From Novosphingopyxis sp965218915 (GTDB lineage: Bacteria; Pseudomonadota; Alphaproteobacteria; Sphingomonadales; Sphingomonadaceae), in the NCBI RefSeq assembly GCF_965218915.1, contig NZ_OZ244708.1, positions 3,258,841 to 3,322,840 of the forward strand: a DNA stretch of 64,000 nt, in the 5' to 3' direction. Under the pieces are notes generated by a model, which saw only the letters and a program-made list of their open reading frames with translations, had not been told where the DNA came from and did no database searches. This document shows, one piece after another, positions 34,277 to 42,432 of this stretch. The position numbers and the translations under genes are program-made. Each line of letters begins with the position of its first letter. The stretch's first letter is position 1.

Positions 34277-35416
34277 TCAATATTCCCATTTGGGCACGAC
34301 GCCCTTGGGAGCCTTCGTCATCGCGCGGATCAGATCGGTTTCCGCCTGGCGATAGGGCGTGCCGTCGGCGCGGAATACCTCGTGGAACCAGATCGTCGGC
34401 GCCTCAAAGGTATAGGGCTTTTTCCAGCTGTCCCACGGCAGCCGCGTCTGCGTCTTGCCGTCGACCAGGCCCCAGTTGATCATCGCGATGTTCAGCTTTT
34501 TCGCGATGGGCAGATCGCCGTCGAAGGTCGATCCGTTGCCGCGCGCCATATATTCGGTGCATAGCACGGGGCGGCCGTAGCTCATCATCTGAGCGGCGCG
34601 GCGGGCGAAGGATTCCGGCCAGTTATAATCGTGAAAGCTGTTCACGTCGGAACGCGACAGCTGGATTTTTTCCACCGCGTCCAGCGTCTCGGGCTTGTCC
34701 CAGCTTTCGCCGATCCACACGCCGGAGGTAAGCGGCTGGATCGGATCAGCCGACTGCGCCCAGTCGAACACCTGGCCCAGGAGCCCGGCTACCATCGCCT
34801 TCTTGTTCGGCGTCGGCGCGTAGTTGCCGCCGCCTTCGTTGTTCGGTTCGTTCCACACGTCCCAGGCGAGCACGCGCTTGTCGTCCGCAAAGGTGCCGAC
34901 GATGTCCTTCACATAGCCTTCCAGCTTGCCATATTGCGCGCTGTCGGCCAGCCGCGCGGCGCCGGGCGCCTGTATCCAGCCCGAATTGTGGACGCCTGGG
35001 ATCGGCGGATGCTGCGGCCCGGCCACCGGATCGGGATCCCAGCAGCTGTCGAACAGCACGAAGACCGGGCGGATACCGTGGCGCGAAGCGATCTCAAGGA
35101 ATTCGTTCATCCGCTTTTTCAGCCCCTCCGGATCGTTTTCCCAAAGCAGATTGTGCAGATAGACGCGCATCGTGTTCATACCGATGCCCTCGGCCCAGCC
35201 CAGTTCCTGATCGATGGTTTCCGGATCCCAGCTTTCGGCCTGCCACATTTCCAGCTGATTGATCGCGGTGCGCGGATTGTAATTGGCGCCGACCAGCCAG
35301 GGCTGCTGGCCATACCATTGGTTCGCCTCTCCCTTCGTCCAGATGTCCCGCGCGGCGGCGGGGGCCGCGAACAGGACGATGGCGGGGAGCGCGGCGAGCG
35401 CGAGCTTGTAGATCAT
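34277..35416 (-). CDS. GH-A clan (GH5-like) secreted glycoside hydrolase
   Basis: 379 residues; the ATG after GTGAGGACCTCT gives a signal peptide (MIYKLALAALPAIVLFAAPA, AA|R). TIM-barrel features: LVGANYNPRT, GMNTMRVYLHNLLWEND, the acid/base in LAWDVWNEPNN and the nucleophile in RPVLCTEYMARG, i.e. the two glutamates of clan GH-A. The strict GH family and linkage specificity cannot be assigned by eye; endo-galactanase/mannanase/cellulase-like roles are all possible. It overlaps the galM region closely (8-base gap) and is probably co-transcribed. Confidence 0.82.
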   Translation of the reverse strand: MIYKLALAALPAIVLFAAPAAARDIWTKGEANQWYGQQPWLVGANYNPRTAINQLEMWQAESWDPETIDQELGWAEGIGMNTMRVYLHNLLWENDPEGLKKRMNEFLEIASRHGIRPVFVLFDSCWDPDPVAGPQHPPIPGVHNSGWIQAPGAARLADSAQYGKLEGYVKDIVGTFADDKRVLAWDVWNEPNNEGGGNYAPTPNKKAMVAGLLGQVFDWAQSADPIQPLTSGVWIGESWDKPETLDAVEKIQLSRSDVNSFHDYNWPESFARRAAQMMSYGRPVLCTEYMARGNGSTFDGDLPIAKKLNIAMINWGLVDGKTQTRLPWDSWKKPYTFEAPTIWFHEVFRADGTPYRQAETDLIRAMTKAPKGVVPKWEY

Positions 35417-35424
35417 AGAGGTCC

Positions 35425-36570
35425 TCACTTGGCGTTGCGCTGATCGACCAGCAGCTTGTAGGTCATGACGTTATAATAAGTCTGGCCGGGTTCCAGCTTG
35501 GCCGCGCCGAAGTCGGGCTGGTTGGGCGTGTCGGGGAATATCTGCGGTTCGAACACGAGCGCATCGCCTTCGCGGTACAGCTGTCCCGACTTGCCATGGG
35601 TCGTCGCGTCGAGGAAATTGCCCGAATAGAATTGCAGCCCCGGCTGGTTCGACCACAGCTCGAACCCTCGGCCCGAGGCGGGGTCGCGGACCGTGGCCAT
35701 CAGATGCTGGTCGGTGGTCACGCGGCGGCCGATCACCCAGTTATGATCGTAACCGCGCGCGAAGACGAGCTGCTGTTCGGACGCGTCGCGCACCCGCTCG
35801 CCGACGGCATGGGGAGTGCGGAAATCGAACGCGGTGCCTTTCACCGGCTTGAAGTCGCCCGTGGGGATCGAACCCTTGTCGGTCGGCAGATAGCTTTCGG
35901 CCGGGATGGTCAGTATGTGGCCCATCGCGCCGTCTGCCGAGCCTTCGCCCGAAAGGTTCCAATACGCATGGTTGGTGATGTTCGCGATCGTCGTCTTGTC
36001 CGTCGTGGCGCGATATTCGATGCGAAGATTGTTCGCCTCGTCCAGCGAATAGGTGGCATCGACCGTCAACGTGCCGGGATAACCCTGATCGCCGTCCGGG
36101 CTGATATAGCGCAGCGTGACGCTGGCCTCGGGCCCCGATTTGATCGCCTGCACCGTCCACAGCACCTTGTCGAAACCGACAGTGCCGCCGTGCAGCGTGT
36201 TGTCGCCATCGTTCACCGGCACCTGATATTCATGTCCGGCCAGCGTGAACCGGCCATGGGCGATCCGGTTGGCGAATCGGCCCACGGTGGCGCCGAAATA
36301 TTGCGGCTCGTCGATATAATCCTGGATGTCAGAATAGCCGAGCAGAACATCCTCTTGCTTGCCGCCGGGTCCCGGCATCTTCAGCGACTGCAGCGTGGCA
36401 CCATAACCGATGATCGTTGCGCTCACCGTGCCGTTGTCCAGCGTCACCGCCTCCACCTTGCGCCCATCGGGCAGCTTGCCAAAGTCCGTTTTCCTGGCCG
36501 TACCCGCAAATGCCGGCGTCGCCGCCAGACAGACCGCCAGCATACCGGCCGCCAATGCTGTCAAACGCAT
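35425..36570 (-). CDS. galM: Periplasmic aldose 1-epimerase (mutarotase)
   Basis: 381 residues; the ATG follows AGGAGGGGATGGAAG and begins a signal peptide ending in TPAFA|G. GalM motifs: GYGATLQSLKMPG, VGRFANRIAHGRF, NDGDNTLHGGTVGFDKVLW, NITNHAYWNLSGEG with the catalytic His, and the catalytic Glu region LQFYSGNF. It interconverts alpha and beta forms of released galactose or arabinose, which speeds uptake and oxidation. First gene of a three-gene unit; a GTC-core site lies ~90 bases upstream of its start. Confidence 0.93.
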   Translation of the reverse strand: MRLTALAAGMLAVCLAATPAFAGTARKTDFGKLPDGRKVEAVTLDNGTVSATIIGYGATLQSLKMPGPGGKQEDVLLGYSDIQDYIDEPQYFGATVGRFANRIAHGRFTLAGHEYQVPVNDGDNTLHGGTVGFDKVLWTVQAIKSGPEASVTLRYISPDGDQGYPGTLTVDATYSLDEANNLRIEYRATTDKTTIANITNHAYWNLSGEGSADGAMGHILTIPAESYLPTDKGSIPTGDFKPVKGTAFDFRTPHAVGERVRDASEQQLVFARGYDHNWVIGRRVTTDQHLMATVRDPASGRGFELWSNQPGLQFYSGNFLDATTHGKSGQLYREGDALVFEPQIFPDTPNQPDFGAAKLEPGQTYYNVMTYKLLVDQRNAK

Positions 36571-36658
36571 CTTCCATCCCCTCCTGTTAAGGACCATCCA
36601 CGCGATGGTGGCCCATCTCTGTTCTGAATCGACCCGGCTTTGCACGATAGAGAACATA

Positions 36659-36671
36659 TTTGTCTGATAAA
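36659..36671. promoter_or_regulatory. Candidate GntR operator on the galM side
   Basis: TTTGTCTGATAAA matches the island motif with one change in the right arm. It lies in the 204-base divergent region between galM and the GH2 gene. Confidence 0.45.
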
Positions 36672-36701
36672 ATAAAGCCACGATCTCCGACGGCGGTGTT
36701 T

Positions 36702-36712
36702 TTGTCGGACAA
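36702..36712. promoter_or_regulatory. Candidate GntR operator on the GH2 side
   Basis: TTGTCGGACAA is a perfect palindrome around a central G, ~60 bases before the GH2 start and 30 bases from the neighbouring site. Confidence 0.6.
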
Positions 36713-36774
36713 GCGTGCTAAAGCGCGGATGGCGCGAATTTGCAAAGCCGAAAGTCTTGACGGGAGCGAAAGGG

Positions 36775-38778
36775 ATGATCGATCGGTTTCTCCAGGCAGC
36801 ATCGCTGGTCGTGCTGGCGGCGCTGACCCTTACCGCGAGCGCCGCGGCGCAGCGGGCGCCGGCCACCGCGACACGGCCGGCCGATCGCTTTGACGACCAT
36901 ATCTACACCAGCGACCTGACCACCGAATGGGGCAGCGAGGTGACGCCGCAAAACGCCTGGCGGAGCTATCCCCGGCCGCAGATGAAACGCGCCCGGTGGC
37001 TCAATCTCAACGGACGATGGGATTATGCCATCCGCCCGATCGCCGCCGACGCGCCCACTGCCATGGACGGGCAGATTCTGGTCCCGTTCGCGGTCGAAGC
37101 AAAGCTGTCCGGCGTGGCGCGCGAGTTCGGACCGGACGACCGCCTGTGGTATCGCCGTGCTTTCACCGTTCCCGCCGACTGGCAGGGCGATAATGTGCTG
37201 CTGCATTTCGGCGCGGTGGATTTCGAGGCGCAGGTGCTGGTGAACGGCCATCTTGTGGGCGCGCATCGCGGCGGGTCCGACACTTTCGCGTTCGACATCA
37301 CGCGCTATCTCCAGCCGGGCGAGAATCGGCTCGAGGTTCAGGTCACCGATCCCACCTCCGGCGGCGCGCAGCCACGCGGCAAACAGCAGCTCGAGCCCCA
37401 GGGCATCTGGTACACCCCGGTGAGCGGCATCTGGCAGACGGTCTGGCTGGAGCCGGTGCCCGCCACCCATATCGAAAGCATGACGATCACGCCCGATATC
37501 GATGCCGGCATGCTGGATGTGGACGTCGCGCTCAACCGCAGCGCGGGCGATACCGACGCCATACGCATCACCGCCTCAAAGGACGGCAAAACCGTGTCCA
37601 GCATGTTGGTACGCGCCAACCGCCCCGCCCGTCTGCCGGTGCCGGATGCGCACTGGTGGTCGCCGTCCGACCCGTTTTTGTACGACCTCAAGGTGGAGCT
37701 GGTCGGCGTCGAAAACCCCTTCGCCGGCACCGAGGAGGTGGAGGGGCCCGGGCGCGGCGCCCTGATCCTTACACCGGCCGAGGCAGATGCCTACACCGAT
37801 GCAACGGTCACGGGGCCGCCGCGTGATGTGATCGACAGCTATTTCGCCATGCGCAAGAGTTCGCTCGGGCCCGGCCCCGTTGCCGGGCAGCCCGCCCTAC
37901 TGATCAACAATGCATATGTTTTCCAGAACGGCACGCTGGACCAGGGATGGTGGCCCGACGGGCTGCTGACGCCCCCGTCCGAGGAAGCGATCGCCTTCGA
38001 GCTGAAATTTTTGAAGGACGCAGGGTTCAACATGCTGCGCAAACATATCAAGGTCGAGCCTGCGCAATATTATCATCTCGCCGACATAATGGGCATCCTC
38101 ATCTGGCAGGACATGCCGTCGGGCGAAGAGCAGGACAGTCTGGACCAGTTCGTGCGCCCCACCTCCACCGCCGAAGCGGTGATGCCGACGGCAACCACCG
38201 ACGAGTTCGAATATGAAATGCTGCGCATGATCAGCGATCTGCGCAATCACCCGTCCATCACCACCTGGGTGGTGAACAACGAAGGCTGGGGCCAATACGC
38301 CGCCACCCGGCTGGCCAACATGGTCAAGGCGCTCGATCCAAGTCGCACGGTAGACAAGGCCAGCGGGTGGCTGGATACCGGCGCGGGCGGATCGGACATG
38401 TACGACATCCACACCTACGAAGACGTGCCGCGCACGCCGGATCACAAGGCGGATCGGGCGATCGTCGTCGGCGAATTCGGCGGGATCGGTCTGCCGGTGG
38501 AGGGGCATCTCTGGTTTCCGCGAAAGGACAATTGGGGCTATCAGAGCGGCGCCGACCAGGCGGATTACCGGAAGCGCTACGCACGCAAGATGGAGCAGAT
38601 CATCCGGGAAAAGCGCGAAAACGGCCTCAGCGCGTCGGTTTACACCCAGACCAGCGATGTCGAGGGCGAGGTCAACGGCCTGCTGACCTATGATCGCAAG
38701 GTCAGCAAATTGCCCGTTGAAGAGTTCCGCGCTATCGCTGCGCCGTTGTTCGAAGTCGCAAGCGACGATGGACCCTGA
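36775..38778 (+). CDS. Secreted GH2 family glycoside hydrolase (beta-galactosidase-like)
   Basis: 667 residues from the ATG after GGGAGCGAAAGGG; the signal peptide ends near ASAAA|Q. Domain order is the GH2 one: sugar-binding jelly roll (~55-240, with DRLWYRRAFTVPADWQGDNV and LVNGHLVGAHRGGSDTFAFD), an Ig-like domain, then a TIM barrel with GFNMLRKHIKVEP, acid/base Glu in VVNNEGWGQ and nucleophile Glu in VVGEFGG. Activity could be beta-galactosidase or another beta-exo-activity. It converges on the two-propeller GH43 gene, 20 bases away. Two operator candidates precede it. Confidence 0.87.
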   Translation: MIDRFLQAASLVVLAALTLTASAAAQRAPATATRPADRFDDHIYTSDLTTEWGSEVTPQNAWRSYPRPQMKRARWLNLNGRWDYAIRPIAADAPTAMDGQILVPFAVEAKLSGVAREFGPDDRLWYRRAFTVPADWQGDNVLLHFGAVDFEAQVLVNGHLVGAHRGGSDTFAFDITRYLQPGENRLEVQVTDPTSGGAQPRGKQQLEPQGIWYTPVSGIWQTVWLEPVPATHIESMTITPDIDAGMLDVDVALNRSAGDTDAIRITASKDGKTVSSMLVRANRPARLPVPDAHWWSPSDPFLYDLKVELVGVENPFAGTEEVEGPGRGALILTPAEADAYTDATVTGPPRDVIDSYFAMRKSSLGPGPVAGQPALLINNAYVFQNGTLDQGWWPDGLLTPPSEEAIAFELKFLKDAGFNMLRKHIKVEPAQYYHLADIMGILIWQDMPSGEEQDSLDQFVRPTSTAEAVMPTATTDEFEYEMLRMISDLRNHPSITTWVVNNEGWGQYAATRLANMVKALDPSRTVDKASGWLDTGAGGSDMYDIHTYEDVPRTPDHKADRAIVVGEFGGIGLPVEGHLWFPRKDNWGYQSGADQADYRKRYARKMEQIIREKRENGLSASVYTQTSDVEGEVNGLLTYDRKVSKLPVEEFRAIAAPLFEVASDDGP

Positions 38779-38798
38779 TCAGCAGCGTCAGGACCGCG

Positions 38799-40793
38799 CT
38801 ATCGGGTACCGGGCGTTTCGCGCCCGGCGACCGGCGCCGCGAACACCGGCTGGCCGTCCGCCGTCCATCGCACGCGCTGGATATGCGGTGCGCGCTTCGG
38901 GGTGCAGCCCATGCCGGCGCGCGGATTGGCATGGTAGACGATCCAGTCCTGCCCGGACGGCGTGGTGAAGAAGCCGTTATGCCCCGGCGCGAAGACATGG
39001 CCTCCGGGCGACTTCGCTACCACCGGCGCCGGTGATTTGCTCCATGCGGCCGCATCGAGCGGATCGCTTCCCGCGGGTGCATGCAGCAGCCCTACGGCAT
39101 AGTCGTCCGACCAGCAGGCGCTGCCCGAATAAGACAGATACAGCTCGCCGTCCGGCGACGGAAGAAAGGCGGGCCCCTCCAGGATCTGGCGGCCGCCCTG
39201 CCGTTCCCATGGCTGGTCGGGCACGGCGATGATCGTTTCCGGACCGGCGAGCGTGACCGGATCGCTCATCTCGGCGATCGCCAGATCGCTGTCGGGACCG
39301 ACATAGGGCGAATAGACGAAATAGCGCTTGCCGCCATAGACGAAAGTCGTCCCGTCGATGCCCGGATGCGCCGTCCGGACGCGACCGCGATCGATCCATT
39401 CGCCCGTCAGCGGATCGTCGGAACCATTCTCCAGCACGAAGACGCCGCGATGGTCGTCATCGTCATGCGCGCTATCGGCGGCGGTATAGTAGATATACCA
39501 GCGGCCATCGATGCGGTGCAGCTCCGGCGCCCAGATCGAACGGCCGTTCGGCGCGGGCGACGACGGCCGCCACACCACATGATGCTCGGCATTTGCCAGA
39601 TCGGCGAGGTCGGTGGTCTTCCAGATTTCCAGACTGTCGCCCTTTGTATGCATGTAATAATAGACGTCGCCGTCGCGCACGACATAGGGGTCCGGCCCGG
39701 ACGGCAGCAGCGGATTGACGAAGGTTGCGTTCGATGCCCCTTCTGCCGCTCCGTCGGCCACTTGGTCGGGGAACGCCTGCACCAGCGCGTCATATTCCTT
39801 GCGGCCGATCGCCATCATCGAACCGTGACGGGCGCCGGGCACCATGTCGTAGCGGTTCCACTCCGGGACCCCGCTATTGCCCGAAACCTGATACCATGGG
39901 CCTTCGAGCGTCTTTCCCTTGGTCAGTCCGTAACTGGTGCCGGCATATTGCTCGTAATAGAGCAGCCATTCGCTGTCGTCCGGCGAGCGAATGATGGTCG
40001 GCGCTTCCCGGAAATTGGGGCTCAGCGGCGGACCGGGGAGCGGAAACGGACCGGTCAGCGATGGTCCGCAACTGATCCTGACCGTCTTGCCGGTGGTCCA
40101 GCCATAGGACGGATAGCGCTCGTCCTTGATGATCGCGCAATAGCCCGGCCCGGCATCGTTCGGGCGCACGATGGTGTCGATCGTCGCCATGTCCCAATCC
40201 AGCAGCCGGCGCGGCGGATCGGGGAAATGAGTCAGGTCCGGCGATAGCGTATAGAGCGTGCGCTGGCTCGCCCAGTAACGCTCCGGATCCTGCGGCGAGC
40301 CGTCCCGATTGGGTGTGTGCCATGTCAGCAGAAACTGGCCCGAGGGCTTGTCGAAATACAGCTTCGGCGCTCCGATCCGCTGCAACGTGTGCGGGTGCCC
40401 GGGAATGTTCGACAGGTCCGGGCGATAGGTTCCCAGCGGCGTCCATTCGATCAGGTCGCTCGACACCCAGAAGCGGATGAACGGGTCCTCGTCGCTGCGA
40501 TTGCCGACCAGATAATAGCGCCCGTCGGGTCCCTGCGCGATTGACGCGTGGCCGTGATAATCCTGCGAAACAGGCTGGCCGTCGTTGAGCTGCGTCCAGT
40601 GCAGACCGTCCAGGCTGACCGAATAATAGAGCACGCCGTAATGGCCGGTCATCATATGCGCGAACAGATAGGCCTTGGCCGGATCGACATAGGGCGTTTC
40701 CGGCGCGCCGGGGGGCACCTGCTGCGCTGCCGCTCCGGATAGCGAAGCGAACGCCGCCGCGAATGCCAGGATCAGTCTTCGCGCGCCGATCAA
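38799..40793 (-). CDS. Secreted protein with two GH43-like beta-propeller domains
   Basis: 664 residues from a TTG start behind AGGAGGGGGAAGCAC, followed by a signal peptide (IGARRLILAFAAAFASLSGA). Residues ~25-330 form a GH43-like propeller (YLFAHMMTGHYGVLYYSVSL, HGHASIAQGPDGRYYLVGN, FREAPTIIRSPDDSEWLLYY). Residues ~335-664 form a second, with base D in LLPSGPDPYVVRDG, SIWAPELHRIDGRWYIYY, D in GIDGTTFVYGG and E in ILEGPAFLPSPDGELYLSY. The C-terminal module has all three GH43 acids; the first is more divergent and may be catalytic on another linkage or binding-only. Divergent from GH172 with a shared operator region. Confidence 0.85.
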   Translation of the reverse strand: MIGARRLILAFAAAFASLSGAAAQQVPPGAPETPYVDPAKAYLFAHMMTGHYGVLYYSVSLDGLHWTQLNDGQPVSQDYHGHASIAQGPDGRYYLVGNRSDEDPFIRFWVSSDLIEWTPLGTYRPDLSNIPGHPHTLQRIGAPKLYFDKPSGQFLLTWHTPNRDGSPQDPERYWASQRTLYTLSPDLTHFPDPPRRLLDWDMATIDTIVRPNDAGPGYCAIIKDERYPSYGWTTGKTVRISCGPSLTGPFPLPGPPLSPNFREAPTIIRSPDDSEWLLYYEQYAGTSYGLTKGKTLEGPWYQVSGNSGVPEWNRYDMVPGARHGSMMAIGRKEYDALVQAFPDQVADGAAEGASNATFVNPLLPSGPDPYVVRDGDVYYYMHTKGDSLEIWKTTDLADLANAEHHVVWRPSSPAPNGRSIWAPELHRIDGRWYIYYTAADSAHDDDDHRGVFVLENGSDDPLTGEWIDRGRVRTAHPGIDGTTFVYGGKRYFVYSPYVGPDSDLAIAEMSDPVTLAGPETIIAVPDQPWERQGGRQILEGPAFLPSPDGELYLSYSGSACWSDDYAVGLLHAPAGSDPLDAAAWSKSPAPVVAKSPGGHVFAPGHNGFFTTPSGQDWIVYHANPRAGMGCTPKRAPHIQRVRWTADGQPVFAAPVAGRETPGTR

Positions 40794-40854
40794 AGTGCTT
40801 CCCCCTCCTGTTTGAACTTGCCCAGCCTCCCTTGGCGCGTTAGCTCTGTCAAGA

Positions 40855-40867
40855 TTAATCAGACAAA
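40855..40867. promoter_or_regulatory. Candidate GntR operator between GH43 and GH172 genes
   Basis: TTAATCAGACAAA in the 99-base divergent region; the right arm GACAAA matches the island motif, the left arm is weaker. Confidence 0.45.
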
Positions 40868-40892
40868 TAACCGAATTGCCGGGAGAGAGCAT

Positions 40893-42206
40893 ATGCGGGT
40901 TGGAAGCGGTCGCGAAAAGAGCCAGGCCAAATCGATACCGGCGTCCGTTGGCGAGCACCGCGCGGGACTGGCCATGGCTTCGGCGATAGCGATGATGATT
41001 GCCCCGCCCGCCATCGCTCAGGACGCATCGCTCTACAGCTGGCAAGAGGGCGCGCCGCGCTGGGCGAGCCCCGAAAATCCGGACGCCGCGAAGGGCCGCG
41101 GCGCGATCGAGAATGAGGGCGCCAAGGGTCATGCGTTTGACACGATCCCCGCGAAGGGCAGCCTCGTACTCGCCGACATCCGTGGCCCCGGATTGATCGA
41201 TCGCATGTGGATGACGATCAACGATCGGTCGCCCGAAATGCTGCGCTCGCTGCGGCTCGACATCTATTGGGACGGCGCGAACGAGCCCGCCGTATCCGCC
41301 CCGCTCGGCGATTTCTTCGCGGCCGGAGCCGGCGCGCTGGTTCCGATGGAAACGGCGCTGGTGGCAAGTCCAGAGGGCCGCTCTTTCGTATCCTACATCC
41401 CCATGCCCTTCGCCAAGAGCGCGCGGGTCGTGGTCAGCAACGATTCGGACGAGGAACTGTCGCTGATCTTCTACGACATCGACTATCGCGCCATGCCGCA
41501 GCCGATCCCGGACGCGCTGTATTTTCACGCCTATTGGAGCCGCGAGCGCGCGACCGAGCTCGGCCGCGCCTTCGCGGTGCTGCCGAAAGTGACCGGGCGC
41601 GGACGCTTTCTGGGGTCGATCATCACGACGCTGACCGACCCGGCCTATGGCAAGAGCTGGTGGGGCGAAGGGGAGGCGAAAGTGTTCCTGGACGGTGACA
41701 TCGATCATCCCACGCTCGCCAATACCGGCACCGAGGATTATATCGGCACCGCCTGGGGCCAGGGCGCCTATGTGGGCCGATTCCAGGGATCACCGGTCGC
41801 GGACGAACCGCACGGACGTTGGACCTATTATCGTTTCCATGTGCCGGACCCGATCTATTTTTTAAACGATATCCGCGTGGACATGCAGCAGATCGGGGGG
41901 GCGCCGAAGCAGGACGTGATCGCCATGATCGAGAAGGGTGTGAAACTCACACCAGTCACGATCGACCCCGGCCGCCGCCCCGGCTTCGCGCAATTGCTTG
42001 CCAGCGGCAAGGCGGTGACCGATCCTGGCCTTCCCGATGGCTGGACCAATTTCTACCGCAGCGACGACGTGTCTGCGGTGGCGTTCTTCTATCTCGATCG
42101 ACCGGTCAGCGACCTGCCACCGATCGCACCGGTTGCCGCTCGTACGGCTGCGCTCCGCCCGCCGCAAAAGGATGGCGAGGGGGCTGGCGAGCCGGGCAAT
42201 CCCTGA
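40893..42206 (+). CDS. GH172 family (DUF2961) glycoside hydrolase
   Basis: 437 residues from the ATG after GGGAGAGAG, with a predicted signal peptide ending APPAIA|Q. The DUF2961 core is clear: WMTINDRSPEMLRSLRLDIY, VSAPLGDFFAAGAG, SYIPMPFAKSARVVVSND, FHAYWSRE, LANTGTEDYIGTAWGQGAYV and PIYFLNDIRVDMQQIGG. GH172 includes alpha-D-arabinofuranosidases and difructose-dianhydride-forming enzymes, active as trimers or hexamers. In this arabinose-rich locus a furanosidase role is the best guess, but whether D- or L-arabinofuranose is the substrate is open. Divergent from the two-propeller GH43. Confidence 0.88.
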   Translation: MRVGSGREKSQAKSIPASVGEHRAGLAMASAIAMMIAPPAIAQDASLYSWQEGAPRWASPENPDAAKGRGAIENEGAKGHAFDTIPAKGSLVLADIRGPGLIDRMWMTINDRSPEMLRSLRLDIYWDGANEPAVSAPLGDFFAAGAGALVPMETALVASPEGRSFVSYIPMPFAKSARVVVSNDSDEELSLIFYDIDYRAMPQPIPDALYFHAYWSRERATELGRAFAVLPKVTGRGRFLGSIITTLTDPAYGKSWWGEGEAKVFLDGDIDHPTLANTGTEDYIGTAWGQGAYVGRFQGSPVADEPHGRWTYYRFHVPDPIYFLNDIRVDMQQIGGAPKQDVIAMIEKGVKLTPVTIDPGRRPGFAQLLASGKAVTDPGLPDGWTNFYRSDDVSAVAFFYLDRPVSDLPPIAPVAARTAALRPPQKDGEGAGEPGNP

Positions 42207-42227
42207 CCCCCACCCCGGCCAGTCTAA

Positions 42228-42413
42228 TCAGGAAGCGGGCTGGCCATGGTCGAGCACGAACACGGGGCCGATGTCGAACACCTGCCTGGCCGCATCCAGA
42301 TGCAGCGCGGCGTTCAGCGCGCGCGGTTCATAGTCAGCATCGGCGGTGCCGGAAAGCTGGTACAGCTTCCATTCGGGGCCGACCTCGAACGGTTGCGCGA
42401 AGATCGTGCTTCA
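42228..42413 (-). pseudogene. C-terminal remnant of a secreted glycosidase or carbohydrate-binding protein
   Basis: Just past the receptor stop the minus strand encodes FAQPFEVGPEWKLYQLSGTA, DADYEPRALNAALHLDAARQ, VFDIGPVFVLDHGQPAS then stop. The pattern (terminal beta-strands ending in D-I-G-P-V-F-V-L-D) looks like the last ~60 residues of a CBM4/9-like module of a glycosidase. An in-frame stop lies directly upstream and no start is available. It suggests that a gene once following the receptor was deleted. Confidence 0.5.
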
Positions 42414-42432
42414 TCGTGCAGCGCCGCGCCGA

